This document shows, piece after piece, positions 17,515 to 25,509 of a stretch of 64,000 nucleotides of DNA (position 1 is the stretch's first letter; every line of letters starts with the position of its first letter). The notes below the pieces were generated by a model, which was not told where the DNA came from, made no database searches, and saw only the letters and a list, made by a program, of their open reading frames with translations. Position numbers and translations under genes: made by a program. The stretch comes from Aquincola agrisoli (lineage in GTDB: Bacteria; Pseudomonadota; Gammaproteobacteria; Burkholderiales; Burkholderiaceae_C), in NCBI RefSeq assembly GCF_036621135.1, contig NZ_JAZIBG010000003.1, forward strand, positions 71,808-135,807, in the 5' to 3' direction.

Positions 17515-18516
17515 ATGCAGTTCCGAACCCTCCTTCGCGTCATGCTGCTGCTGGTCGTGGCCATGTTCGCGACGGCCAGCCGGGCCACGCTGCCGAAGTT
17601 CGACACGATGTTCGTCTTCGGCGACAGCCTGTCCGATACCGGCAACGTGATGCTCGCCACGCGGCAGCAGGGCCTCGTGCCGGCCATCCCGCCCTCCGAC
17701 AGCCCCTACGCCACCTACTACCAGGGCCGCTTCTCGAACGGGCCGGTGGCGGTCGAGTCGCTGTGGAAGGCGGTGTCGCTGAACAAGCTCGCGACGGTCC
17801 GCCCGTTCCTGCTCGACCGCAGCATCCCCAAGCGCGGTGCGGTGAACTTCGCGTTCGGCGGCGCCGCGACAGGCGCCTCCAACGCCACGCCCGGCGGCTT
17901 CATCGTGCCCGGCGTGCTGGGCCAGGTCGGCCTGTTCAGCGCGGCGCTGGGCAACAAGCCCGCCCCGGCCAACGCGCTCTACGTGGTCTGGGCCGGCGGC
18001 AACGACTACGGCGCCACCGGCCAGACATCGCCCGGTCCGGTCGTGGCCAACATCGCGCAGGCGATCCGCACGCTGCATGCACTGGGCGCCCGCAAGTTCC
18101 TCGTTCCCAACCTGCCGGACCTCGGCCTCTCGCCGATGGCGCAGGCACAGGGCCAGGGCGCCGCGCTCACCCAGCTGACCAAGGCGCACAACAACCTGCT
18201 GGCGCAGACCCTGCGCAACCTCTCCAGCTCGCTGCACCGCGTCAGCATCGTGCAGGCCGACATCTACAAGGTCGGCGAGGTGCTGGTCAGCACCGGCGTG
18301 GTCAGCGTGTCGCCGCCGGCGCTGGAAATGATCGCGCCCGGCACCGGCGCGGTCGACTGCCTCTTCCGCAACACCGCCACCTGCATCGACGTGCCGCTGG
18401 ACGCCCCGCTGCCGCCCGTGCTGTTCTGGGACATCCTGCACCCCACCGCGCAGGTGCACGACGTGATGGCGATGACGATGTACACGCGGCTGCTGCTGAG
18501 CCGCATCTCCGACTGA
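17515..18516 (+). CDS. Secreted GDSL (SGNH) esterase/lipase
   Basis: 333 residues with a signal peptide (MQFRTLLRVMLLLVVAMFAT, cleavage after SRA). Block I is FVFGDSLSDTGN with the nucleophile Ser, block II includes NFAFGGAATG, block III is VVWAGGNDYGA with the oxyanion Asn, and block V FWDILHPTAQVHDVMA carries the catalytic Asp and His. The SGNH set is complete, so it should be an active periplasmic or extracellular esterase. A GAGGAG ribosome binding site lies eight bases before ATG 17515. No autotransporter domain is attached. Substrate unknown; a Bug receptor gene follows 117 bp later, suggesting the acid product may be taken up. Confidence 0.92.
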   Translation: MQFRTLLRVMLLLVVAMFATASRATLPKFDTMFVFGDSLSDTGNVMLATRQQGLVPAIPPSDSPYATYYQGRFSNGPVAVESLWKAVSLNKLATVRPFLLDRSIPKRGAVNFAFGGAATGASNATPGGFIVPGVLGQVGLFSAALGNKPAPANALYVVWAGGNDYGATGQTSPGPVVANIAQAIRTLHALGARKFLVPNLPDLGLSPMAQAQGQGAALTQLTKAHNNLLAQTLRNLSSSLHRVSIVQADIYKVGEVLVSTGVVSVSPPALEMIAPGTGAVDCLFRNTATCIDVPLDAPLPPVLFWDILHPTAQVHDVMAMTMYTRLLLSRISD

Positions 18517-18544
18517 TCCGGCCGGCGGCCTGCGCTGCCGCGCA

Positions 18545-18557
18545 CATAGCAGCTATG
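18545..18557. promoter_or_regulatory. CATAGC-A-GCTATG palindrome upstream of Bug gene
   Basis: Perfect six-base inverted repeat with one central base, within a longer GCGCA...TGCGC frame (18540-18560), 76 bases before the Bug start at 18634. The same GCATAGC core recurs in front of other genes in this window (near 25370-25414 and 45013-45033). It is a candidate operator for a LysR-type regulator. Confidence 0.45.
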
Positions 18558-18633
18558 CGCACCGCCGGCATTGCCCCGGCCGGCGGGCGGCGCCCAGAAT
18601 CCTCCGGCATCACTCTAAGTCGGAGACAAACAC

Positions 18634-19602
18634 ATGAAGATCGGTCGTCGCCGCGTCGCAGCGGCCCTGCTGCTGGCCGGCATCTCGCACGTCGCGGCCG
18701 CGGCGTTCCCCGACAAGCCGCTGCGGCTGATCGTGCCGTTCCCGGCGGGCGGCGCCGCCGACCTGATGGCGCGCGGCATGGCGCAGCGGCTGGGCGAGGA
18801 GCTGGGCCAGCAAGTGATCATCGACAACCGCGGCGGCGCGGGCGGCGCCCCGGCGGCCGAGGCCGCGGCCAAGTCGCCGGCCGACGGCTACACGCTGTTC
18901 TTCGCCACGATGGGCACGCACGCGATCAACCCCGCGCTGTACCCCAAGCTGCGCTACGACCCGGTGAAGGACTTCGCGCCCATCAGCCTGACCCACATCA
19001 CGCCGCGCGTGCTGGTGGTCGGGCCCTCGGTGCCGGCACGCAACGTGGCCGACCTGATCGCGCTGGCCAAGGCCAAGCCGGGCGCGCTGTCGTACGGCTC
19101 CGCCGGCAACGGCAGCTCCAGCCACCTGTCCGGCGCGCTGTTCGAATCGATGGCCGGCGTCGACCTGCTGCACGTGCCGTACAAGGGCAGCGCCCCGCTG
19201 CTCACCGACGTGCTGGCCGGGCGGGTGGACATGACCTTCGACTCCTACACCGTCTACGAGGAGCACATCAAGGGCGGCCGCGTGCACGCCCTGGGGGTGA
19301 CCTCGGTGAACCGCATGAACGCGCTGCCCCAGGTGCCCACGCTGAGCGAGGCCGGCCTCAAGGGCTACGACGTCTCGAACTGGCTCGGCGTGATGGCGCC
19401 GGCGGGCACGCCCGCCAGCGTGGTGCAGGTGCTGCACGCCGCGCTGGGCCGCACGATGGCCACGCCGGCGCTGCGCCAGCAGCTGGTCGCGCTGGGCATC
19501 GAGCCCACGTTCGGCTCGCCCGCCGAATTCGGCAACCTCATCCGCAGCGAACTGCCCAAGTGGGCGGAGATCGTCAAGCGCTCCGGCGCCACCAACGAGT
19601 GA
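18634..19602 (+). CDS. Bug/TctC-type tripartite tricarboxylate receptor (periplasmic)
   Basis: 322 residues, the usual family length. Signal peptide MKIGRRRVAAALLLAGISHV with cleavage near AAA. Mature protein starts FPDKPLRLIVPFPAGGAADL, the first ligand-contact loop. DGYTLFFATMGTHAIN and GSAGNGSSSHL are the other binding-loop motifs of Bug proteins that bind carboxylates through their water-mediated pocket. GGAGAC ribosome binding site. The alpha/beta hydrolase gene follows with a four-base overlap, so the two are one unit. No TctA or TctB membrane component is encoded nearby. Confidence 0.93.
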   Translation: MKIGRRRVAAALLLAGISHVAAAAFPDKPLRLIVPFPAGGAADLMARGMAQRLGEELGQQVIIDNRGGAGGAPAAEAAAKSPADGYTLFFATMGTHAINPALYPKLRYDPVKDFAPISLTHITPRVLVVGPSVPARNVADLIALAKAKPGALSYGSAGNGSSSHLSGALFESMAGVDLLHVPYKGSAPLLTDVLAGRVDMTFDSYTVYEEHIKGGRVHALGVTSVNRMNALPQVPTLSEAGLKGYDVSNWLGVMAPAGTPASVVQVLHAALGRTMATPALRQQLVALGIEPTFGSPAEFGNLIRSELPKWAEIVKRSGATNE

Positions 19603-20468
19603 AGCCGGGCGCCTTGAGCGCGGGCCGGCCCTCCGACGGGGCGGGCGGCGGCGCGGTCCAACGCGAGCGCTGCCTGCTGCCGCTGCACGACACGCAGGGC
19701 CGCGCGGTGCGGATCGACGTGGTGATCGACCAGCCGGCCGCCACCGGCAGGCCGCATCCCGCGCTGGTGCTGCTGCCGTCGTCGCTGCGCGACTCGCTGG
19801 ACTGCGACGTGTTCGCTGCGGCGCTCGCCGGGCTCGGCTGGCGCGTGCTGCGCCCCCAGCCGCGCGGCATGGGTTGCAGCACCGGCCCGATGGACGGGCT
19901 GGACCTGCATGTGCTGGCGCACGACGTGGTGCAGGTCGTCGACGCGCTGGGCGGCGGCCGTGCGGTGCTGGCCGGCCACGCCTTCGGCCACTTCGTGGCG
20001 CGCGTGGCCGCGATGGACCACCCGCGTCAGGTGCGCGGCGTGGCGCTGCTGGGCGCGGCGGCACGGACCTTCCCGCCCGGACTCACCGGCGCGCTCGACG
20101 TCGCCGCCGACCCGGCACAGGCCGAGCCCGACCGGCTGCAGGCGCTGCGCCGCGCGTTCTTCGCCGCAGCAAGCGATCCGTCCGAATGGCTGCAGGGCTG
20201 GTACCCGCAGTGGCGCGCGGCCTACCGCGCCGCCGGCAGCTCCCCCCCCAAGGCCGCCTGGTGGCCGGCCAGCACGGTGCCGCTGCTCGACCTGCAGGCG
20301 TCCGAGGACCCCTGGCGCCCCGCCGACAGCCGCAACGAACTGCGCGACGCCCTCGGCCCGCTCGTCACGGTCGAGGTGATCGAAGGCGCCAGCCACGCCC
20401 TGCTGCCCGAGCAGCCGCAGGCCGTGGCCGCGGCCGTCGACCGCTGGGCCCGCACCCTCCCTCCCTGA
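19599..20468 (+). CDS. Alpha/beta-hydrolase fold protein lacking the nucleophile serine
   Basis: 289 residues from a GTG that overlaps the Bug stop (GTGA). The fold is recognisable: LVLLPSSLRDSLDCDVFAAA, the PRGMGCSTGP turn, and ALGGGRAVLAGHAFGHFVAR at the nucleophile elbow. Here the family G-x-S-x-G reads GHAFG, so Ala replaces Ser. The late Asp (LLDLQASEDPWRP) and His (GASHALLPEQP) are still visible. It may be a non-hydrolytic binding protein, use another mechanism, or be decaying. It converges directly with the Crp/Fnr gene. Confidence 0.8.
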   Translation: MKPGALSAGRPSDGAGGGAVQRERCLLPLHDTQGRAVRIDVVIDQPAATGRPHPALVLLPSSLRDSLDCDVFAAALAGLGWRVLRPQPRGMGCSTGPMDGLDLHVLAHDVVQVVDALGGGRAVLAGHAFGHFVARVAAMDHPRQVRGVALLGAAARTFPPGLTGALDVAADPAQAEPDRLQALRRAFFAAASDPSEWLQGWYPQWRAAYRAAGSSPPKAAWWPASTVPLLDLQASEDPWRPADSRNELRDALGPLVTVEVIEGASHALLPEQPQAVAAAVDRWARTLPP

Positions 20469-20469
20469 C

Positions 20470-21174
20470 TCAGCGCGTGGCCCGCACGCGGGCGAAGGCG
20501 CTGAGCCGGTCGACGTCGTGGATGACGAGGCGCCGGCCCGCCACCGCCAGCAGGCCGCCGTCGGTCAGCTCCTTGAAGCAGCGCGACAGCGTCTCGGGCG
20601 TGAGGTTCAGGTGGCCCGCCACCACGTTCTTGCACAGCGTCAGCTCGATCTGCGCGGTCTTCAGGCCGTCGGCCGGCAGCTGGCGCAGCAGGTAGTGCAC
20701 CAGGCGCTGCGCCGGCGGCTGCAGCGAATACGACTCGATGTCGTCGACGATGCCCTTCACGCGCGACGACAGGCTGCGCAGCATCGCCATCGCAAACGCG
20801 CTGTCGCGCTCGATCAGCCTCACGATGGCCTCGCGCGGCAGGTAGAGGAACAGCGAATCCTCCAGCGCCTGCACGTTGAGGAAGTAGCCCTCCCCGTTGA
20901 GCATGGTGATGTCGCCGAAGCAGCCGCCCTGCCCGATGAGCTGGATGGGCCGGTCGGTGCCGTGCCACGACAGCAGCGACATCTTGATCTTGCCGTAGAC
21001 AACCACGTGGAAGCCGTCGCAGCGGTCGCCCTGCCGGAACAGGACCTCCTTGCGCTTGGCCTCCACGCGGCAGACCTGGGTGGCCAGGGCCTCCAGGTCT
21101 TCCTGCCTTGCATGGCTGAACAACGGCACGTTCCGCAACAGCTGAGCCGCGGTGGCTTTGGTTGGCATCAGCAT
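20470..21174 (-). CDS. Crp/Fnr family regulator with FNR-type recognition helix
   Basis: 234 residues. Cyclic-nucleotide-binding-like domain at residues ~15-135 (LFRQGDRCDGFHVVVYGKIK, GGCFGDITMLNG), long dimerisation helix, then a winged HTH with recognition helix TPETLSRCFKEL. The ExxSR pattern is the one FNR, ANR and DNR use to read TTGAT half-sites. The N-terminal cysteine cluster of FNR is absent, so it probably does not carry an oxygen-labile iron-sulphur cluster. Start ATG at 21174 has a GGGGAGAG ribosome binding site. It is the last gene of a unit with the MFS transporter; a perfect TTGAT-N4-ATCAA box lies before the first gene, suggesting autoregulation. Confidence 0.92.
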   Translation of the reverse strand: MLMPTKATAAQLLRNVPLFSHARQEDLEALATQVCRVEAKRKEVLFRQGDRCDGFHVVVYGKIKMSLLSWHGTDRPIQLIGQGGCFGDITMLNGEGYFLNVQALEDSLFLYLPREAIVRLIERDSAFAMAMLRSLSSRVKGIVDDIESYSLQPPAQRLVHYLLRQLPADGLKTAQIELTLCKNVVAGHLNLTPETLSRCFKELTDGGLLAVAGRRLVIHDVDRLSAFARVRATR

Positions 21175-21253
21175 CAGGCTCTCCCCGCCTCTCGATCCAG
21201 GCCCCGATCGTAAGGCGGCGCCGCCCCGCACCGCGGCGGCGTCCGGCTGGCGC

Positions 21254-22564
21254 TCAGGCGGTGGACGCCCGGGCGTGGTTGACGAACAGGATCGACAGCG
21301 CGGCAATGGCGCCGGGGATGCCGATCGCGAGGAAGTTCTGCGCCAGCGGCAGCGACATGCCCACGAGCGCGCCGATCAGGATGGGCGCGGCGATCGCGCC
21401 CGCGCGGCCCACGCCGAGCATCATGCCGACGCCCGTCGTGCGGATCGACGCCGGATAGAACTGGCCCGCGTAGGCGGCCAGCACGATCTGCGTGCCGATG
21501 GTCGAGGCCCCCGCCAGCGCGACGAGCGCGAACACCGCCGGCTTCGGCAGCTCCACGCCCAGCAGCGTGATCGAGACGGCCGCCATCAGGTACATCGCCG
21601 TCAGCACGTGCTTGATGTGGAACCGGTCGGCCAGCCAGCCGCCGCCGATGGCACCGGCCATCGCCCCGAGGTTGAGCACCAGCACGAAGGTGAGCGCCGA
21701 CCCCAGGCTGTAGCCGGCGCTCGACATCAGCTTGGTCAGCCAGGAGCTCAGCGCGTAGACCATGAAGAGGCACAGGAAGCAGCTGAGCCAGAACGCCAGC
21801 GTGCTCAGGCCGCGGCCGTCGGCGAACAGCGCACCCACCGGCGTGCCGGCCGCGCGCTCCTTGCTGGGCACGACGAACTGCTCGCCCTCCTGCGGGCGGT
21901 AGCCGGGCGACAGGCGGGCCAGGATGCCGCGCAGCTCGTCGAAGCGGCGCCGCCGGATGAGGAACAGCATCGATTCGGGCAGCTGGAACCACATGAACGG
22001 GATCAGCAGCACCGGCAGTCCCGCGGCGATGAACACCGACTGCCAGCCGTAGCTCTCGATCAGGTGCTTGCCGAGGAACGCCGCCAGCACGCCGCCGAGC
22101 GAATAGCCGCTGAACATCAGCGTGACCAGCGTGCTGCGCATGCGTTGCGGTGCGTACTCCGTCATGTGGGCGATCACGGTCGGCATGACACCGCCGATGC
22201 CCACGCCCGCGAGGAAGCGCAGGAAGCTGAAGGTGAGCGGGTCGGTCGCGAAGCCCGCGGCGGCGGTGAACAGGCTGAAGATCGCGATGCAGGCGGCGAT
22301 CACCGGCTTGCGGCCCATCCTGTCGGCAAGCGTGCCGAACACGACGTTGCCGAACATCATGCCGAAGAGCGCCGAGCTGACCATGAAACCCGCCTGCGTG
22401 GCGTCGACGCCGTACTCCTTCATGATGGACGGCAGCGCGATGCCGGCGACGGCGAGGTCGTAGCCGTCGAACACGATGATCAGCGCGCACCACATCAGCA
22501 CGCCGCCATGGAAACGGTTGAAGGAAGCCTTGTCTGCCAAGGCGCAGACATCGGTGGAGGGCAT
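21254..22564 (-). CDS. MFS transporter, aromatic acid:H+ symporter (AAHS) family
   Basis: 436 residues, twelve transmembrane segments. AAHS signatures are clear: FDGYDLAVAGIALPSIMKEY in the first helix, GTLADRMGRKPVIAACIAIF in loop 2-3, RFLAGVGIGGVMPTVIAHMT, and GWQSVFIAAGLPVLLIPFMW. PcaK, BenK and related carriers of this family import benzoate, protocatechuate and similar acids with protons across the inner membrane. It is preceded by a small gene of unknown function (134 bp upstream) and followed by the Crp/Fnr gene after 79 bp. The specific substrate is not readable; nearby enolase-superfamily and tannase-family genes fit an aromatic or hydroxy acid. Confidence 0.92.
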   Translation of the reverse strand: MPSTDVCALADKASFNRFHGGVLMWCALIIVFDGYDLAVAGIALPSIMKEYGVDATQAGFMVSSALFGMMFGNVVFGTLADRMGRKPVIAACIAIFSLFTAAAGFATDPLTFSFLRFLAGVGIGGVMPTVIAHMTEYAPQRMRSTLVTLMFSGYSLGGVLAAFLGKHLIESYGWQSVFIAAGLPVLLIPFMWFQLPESMLFLIRRRRFDELRGILARLSPGYRPQEGEQFVVPSKERAAGTPVGALFADGRGLSTLAFWLSCFLCLFMVYALSSWLTKLMSSAGYSLGSALTFVLVLNLGAMAGAIGGGWLADRFHIKHVLTAMYLMAAVSITLLGVELPKPAVFALVALAGASTIGTQIVLAAYAGQFYPASIRTTGVGMMLGVGRAGAIAAPILIGALVGMSLPLAQNFLAIGIPGAIAALSILFVNHARASTA

Positions 22565-22698
22565 GGGTTGTCTCCCTGAGCATTTATTGTTCTGGGCGGC
22601 AAAGCCGCCACGGGCGCGCCGTGGCGACGGCCGCCGGCCGGCACCGCCCGGCTCTGCGTCCGGGTCTCGTGCCGGCCTGGGCGCCGATCAGGCGCAGG

Positions 22699-22995
22699 TC
22701 ACAGCTCGAGCCACAGCGCGTCGTCGCCCGAGGCGAACACGCCTTCCGGCGCGGTGGGGATCTTGCCTTCGGCGGTGTCGGCGATCACGCGACGCTTGGT
22801 CGCTTCGAACTCGGCCAGGTCCTTCAGGCGCGAGATCATGATCACCTGGCCCACCGGCCCGCCGACGCGGACCTTGACCTCGGGCGCAATGCCGTACTGC
22901 TGCTTGATGGCGGCAGCGCGAGCCCGGAAGTAGGCCAGCGCTTCGCCTTGCTTGCCACCGTTGGGGGTACCGGTGCGGGTGTAGACGACGGTCAT
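22699..22995 (-). CDS. Small protein of unknown function, possible dimeric alpha/beta barrel
   Basis: 98 residues: VYTRTGTPNGGKQGEALAYF, VKVRVGGPVGQVIMISRLKD, EFEATKRRVIADTAEGKIP. The alternation of strands and helices resembles small ferredoxin-like (NIPSNAP/ABM-type) proteins, but I do not recognise the family. An AAGGAGA ribosome binding site sits at ideal distance from the ATG. It is the first gene behind a perfect FNR-type box with a matching -10 element, and likely co-transcribed with the AAHS transporter and Crp/Fnr genes. Confidence 0.7.
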   Translation of the reverse strand: MTVVYTRTGTPNGGKQGEALAYFRARAAAIKQQYGIAPEVKVRVGGPVGQVIMISRLKDLAEFEATKRRVIADTAEGKIPTAPEGVFASGDDALWLEL

Positions 22996-23051
22996 GGTGA
23001 TCTCCTTGAATCGAGGTTTTTTGAGTGCCGTTGCATTGCATTGGCAGGGCC

Positions 23052-23057
23052 AGAATA
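23052..23057 (-). promoter_or_regulatory. -10 element TATTCT of a class II FNR-type promoter
   Basis: TATTCT on the minus strand. If it occupies -12 to -7, transcription starts at about 23045, and the centre of the neighbouring TTGAT-N4-ATCAA palindrome is at exactly -41.5, the class II activator position. About 50 bases of leader then precede the ATG at 22995. Confidence 0.55.
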
Positions 23058-23077
23058 GGTTTGGCGCCCCTCAATTG

Positions 23078-23095
23078 CCTTGATTGCAATCAAGG
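23078..23095. promoter_or_regulatory. Perfect FNR-type box (18-bp palindrome with TTGAT-N4-ATCAA)
   Basis: CCTTGATTGCAATCAAGG is a perfect palindrome whose core TTGAT-TGCA-ATCAA equals the FNR/ANR/DNR consensus. It lies upstream of the small-protein/AAHS/Crp-Fnr gene unit, whose last gene encodes a regulator with the matching ExxSR helix. Confidence 0.75.
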
Positions 23096-23105
23096 ATAAA
23101 AAATC

Positions 23106-23143
23106 AACGACCAGGGTCATCACTGATGGGGTAACCCCCATCA
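23106..23143 (-). terminator. Stem-loop region after the enolase-superfamily gene
   Basis: In minus-strand orientation an eight-base perfect stem TGATGGGG/CCCCATCA with a four-base loop (23124-23143) is followed by a short GACC/GGTC hairpin and then a run of six T. This fits an intrinsic terminator ending the 24260-23190 gene before the FNR-type promoter. Confidence 0.5.
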
Positions 23144-23189
23144 CGCCGGGCCGGGAGCGCATCCCGCGCCCCGCCCCGCTGGTGGCCGC

Positions 23190-24260
23190 TCAGCGCGGCG
23201 CGAGCGTCACGCCGCAGCCCGCCGCCTGGGGCAGCGCGATGGCGCCCTGCACCACCGGCAGCGGCGTGAAGGGGTCGTCCAGCAGGTGCTGGTGTTCCGA
23301 CAGCTCGCATGCAAACGGCAGCTGCTTCACGACGCTGGCGGCCTGCAGGCTCATCGACTGCAGCAGCGCGGGCCCGAACGCCGCGCCCACGCGGCAGGTC
23401 ACGCCGCCGGCTTCGCAGATCCGCACGGCCTCGACGAAGCGCCGCAGCCCGCCGAGCTTGGTGACCTTGAGGTTGATGACGTCCACCATCCGCTCGCTGA
23501 CGAGGCGGAACACGTCGTGCACGGTCTGCGCGCTCTCGTCGGCCTCCACCGCCACGGGCAGCGTGCGCGTCACCAGCGCGAGGCCGGCCCAGTCCGCCGC
23601 GGGCACGGGCTGCTCGATCAGCGCGATGTCGTAGCGCTCCATCCGCGCGAAGGCCGAGATCATCTGCTTGGCGGTGTACGACTGGTTCGGGTCGAGCGTC
23701 AGCGCCACGCCGTCGCCCACCGCCTGCCGCACGGCCGCGATGCGGGCCACGTCGAGCGGCGTGTCGCCCGAGAGCTTCAGCTTGAGCTGGCCGTAACCTT
23801 CCTCGGCCAGCTCGCGCGCCTTGGCCGCCATCTCATCGGGAGACTTGATCGCGAGGATGCGCGCCTGCGCCACCCGGTCGCGGAAGCGGCCGCCCAGCAG
23901 CACGTTCACCGCCACGCCGAGGCGGCGGGCCAGCAGGTCGTGCAGCGCCATGTCGATGGCGGCCTTGACGCTGGCGTTGTAGTTCAGCGCGGCGTCGATC
24001 TCCTCCATCACCTCGGCGAGGCTGTCGATGCGGCGGCCCTGCAGCATCGGCGCCAGGTGGCGCAGCGAGGCCTCGGCGCCGCTGCCCTGCGTGGTGATGG
24101 CCGGGATGGCATGGGCATAGGCCAGGCCTTCCCGGCCGTCCTCGTCCACCAGCGTGAGCAGCCAGCCCTCGAGCTGCGGCACCTTGGCGCGCGCGAACTT
24201 CCAGGTCGGATCCTTCAGGCCCTGCGTGCAGGGCGTGATGCGGACGTCGGCAATTTGCAT
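23190..24260 (-). CDS. Mandelate racemase/muconate lactonizing enzyme family protein
   Basis: 356 residues of the enolase superfamily: capping domain (~1-120) and a beta-barrel with the catalytic set. KLKLS near residue 160 provides the KxK acid/base pair; metal ligands are Asp in LTLDPNQSYTA, Glu in IALIEQPVPAADW and Asp in AVEADESAQT; a second-face Lys occurs in VINLKVTKLGG. This two-lysine layout belongs to the muconate cycloisomerase / dipeptide epimerase / o-succinylbenzoate synthase subgroup. The member's reaction cannot be fixed from sequence. The gene stands 62 bp after a Bug receptor gene on the same strand, suggesting that the imported acid is its substrate. Confidence 0.87.
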   Translation of the reverse strand: MQIADVRITPCTQGLKDPTWKFARAKVPQLEGWLLTLVDEDGREGLAYAHAIPAITTQGSGAEASLRHLAPMLQGRRIDSLAEVMEEIDAALNYNASVKAAIDMALHDLLARRLGVAVNVLLGGRFRDRVAQARILAIKSPDEMAAKARELAEEGYGQLKLKLSGDTPLDVARIAAVRQAVGDGVALTLDPNQSYTAKQMISAFARMERYDIALIEQPVPAADWAGLALVTRTLPVAVEADESAQTVHDVFRLVSERMVDVINLKVTKLGGLRRFVEAVRICEAGGVTCRVGAAFGPALLQSMSLQAASVVKQLPFACELSEHQHLLDDPFTPLPVVQGAIALPQAAGCGVTLAPR

Positions 24261-24322
24261 TACGCCTCCGATGAGTCAGAGCGGGTATCCAGGCGCCGCG
24301 AAGCAGGCGCAGCGGGGGTGGG

Positions 24323-25291
24323 CTATTCCAACGTGATGTGGCCCTTGCTGACGACCTCGCGCCACTTGTCGGACTCCGCTTGCATCAGCTTGCGGTACTC
24401 CTCGGGCGTGGAGGTGAGCGCCACCGCGCCCTGCTCCAGGAACTGGTTCTTCAGCTCGGGCGACTGCACCGCGGCCACCACCGCGTCGCGGAACTTCTTC
24501 TGGATGTCGGCCGGCAGGCCCTTCGGGGCGATGACGCCGTACAGCGTGTCCATCTTGACGCCCGGCAGGCCCAGCTCCTTGGTCGTCGGCACCTGCGGCG
24601 CCTGCGGCGCACGGGTGTCGCCCGCCACCGCCAGCACCTTCAGCGTCCCCGCCTTCACGTGCGGCAGCACTGGCAGCAGGTCCACCATCGCGAACTGCAC
24701 CTCGCCGCCGAGCACGCCCGTCACCGCCGGCGCGGCGCCCTTGTAGGGCACGTGCTGCACGTTGATCTGCGCCTGCTGCTTCAGCAGCTCGAAGCCGATG
24801 TGCGGCGTGGTGCCCGGGCCGGCGGAGCTGTAGTTGAACTTGTCCGGTGCGGCCTTGGCGGCCGCCACCAGCTCGGGCAGCGTGCCGACGGGCACGTCCT
24901 TGCCGGCGACGATCACCGAGGGGATGCGGGCCACCAGCGTCAGGTACTGCACGTCGGTCGGCGCGTAGGGCACCTTCATCAGGTTGGGCATGCCGGCCAG
25001 CGGGCCGGGCGCCACCAGCGCGAAGGTGTAGCCGTCGGGCGCCGAACGGGCCAGGTCGTTGACACCGATGGTGCCGCCAGCGCCGGCCTTGTTGTCGACC
25101 ACGATGGTCTGGTTGAGCGCCGCGCCCACCTGCCGGGCCACCAGCCGCGCGATGGCGTCGGTGGGGCCGCCGGCCGAATAGGGCACGACCAGGCGAATGG
25201 TCTTGTTGGGCCAGGCGGCCTGCGCATGGGCGGCGGACAGGGCCACGGCACCGAGGGTGAAGGCGCAGGCGGCCGCGATCTTGCTGAGCAT
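24323..25291 (-). CDS. Bug/TctC-type periplasmic receptor
   Basis: 322 residues with a Sec signal (MLSKIAAACAFTLGAVALSA, cleavage at AHA-QAA). Binding-loop motifs: AWPNKTIRLVVPYSAGGPTD, DGYTFALVAPGPLAG, and FNYSSAGPGTTPHIG. AAGGAGA ribosome binding site seven bases before ATG 25291. Upstream of the enolase-superfamily gene and divergent from the tannase-family gene, from which it is separated by the repeat-containing region 25367-25414. The Bug family binds di- and tricarboxylates, aromatic acids, or amino acids; the ligand here is unknown. Confidence 0.92.
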   Translation of the reverse strand: MLSKIAAACAFTLGAVALSAAHAQAAWPNKTIRLVVPYSAGGPTDAIARLVARQVGAALNQTIVVDNKAGAGGTIGVNDLARSAPDGYTFALVAPGPLAGMPNLMKVPYAPTDVQYLTLVARIPSVIVAGKDVPVGTLPELVAAAKAAPDKFNYSSAGPGTTPHIGFELLKQQAQINVQHVPYKGAAPAVTGVLGGEVQFAMVDLLPVLPHVKAGTLKVLAVAGDTRAPQAPQVPTTKELGLPGVKMDTLYGVIAPKGLPADIQKKFRDAVVAAVQSPELKNQFLEQGAVALTSTPEEYRKLMQAESDKWREVVSKGHITLE

Positions 25292-25366
25292 GGGATGTCT
25301 CCTTGACGGCTCTTTCAACCCCCGCAGTGTCGCGCCGCGCGCGCCGCGCGGTAAGCGCGCCGGGAA

Positions 25367-25414
25367 GCAATTCAGCTATGCAACAGCTATGCGTTCCGCG
25401 CAATTCAGCTTTGC
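25367..25414. promoter_or_regulatory. Imperfect 15-bp direct repeats GCAATTCAGCTWTGC in divergent promoter
   Basis: GCAATTCAGCTATGC at 25367-25381 and GCAATTCAGCTTTGC at 25400-25414 differ at one base and are 33 bases apart (three helical turns). A shorter copy, CAGCTATGC, lies between them at 25384-25392. The array sits midway between the divergent Bug and tannase-family genes and shares the GCATAGC core with 18545-18557. Probable operator for a LysR-type regulator such as the one at 29287. Confidence 0.6.
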
Positions 25415-25509
25415 GCCCCGGCCCCCTGGCTGACGCGGCCCGCGATTCCTAGAGTCCCGCTGCCCCCCAGGTTGCTGCGGCGGGCCACGACAACGACTGG
25501 AGACAAGCC

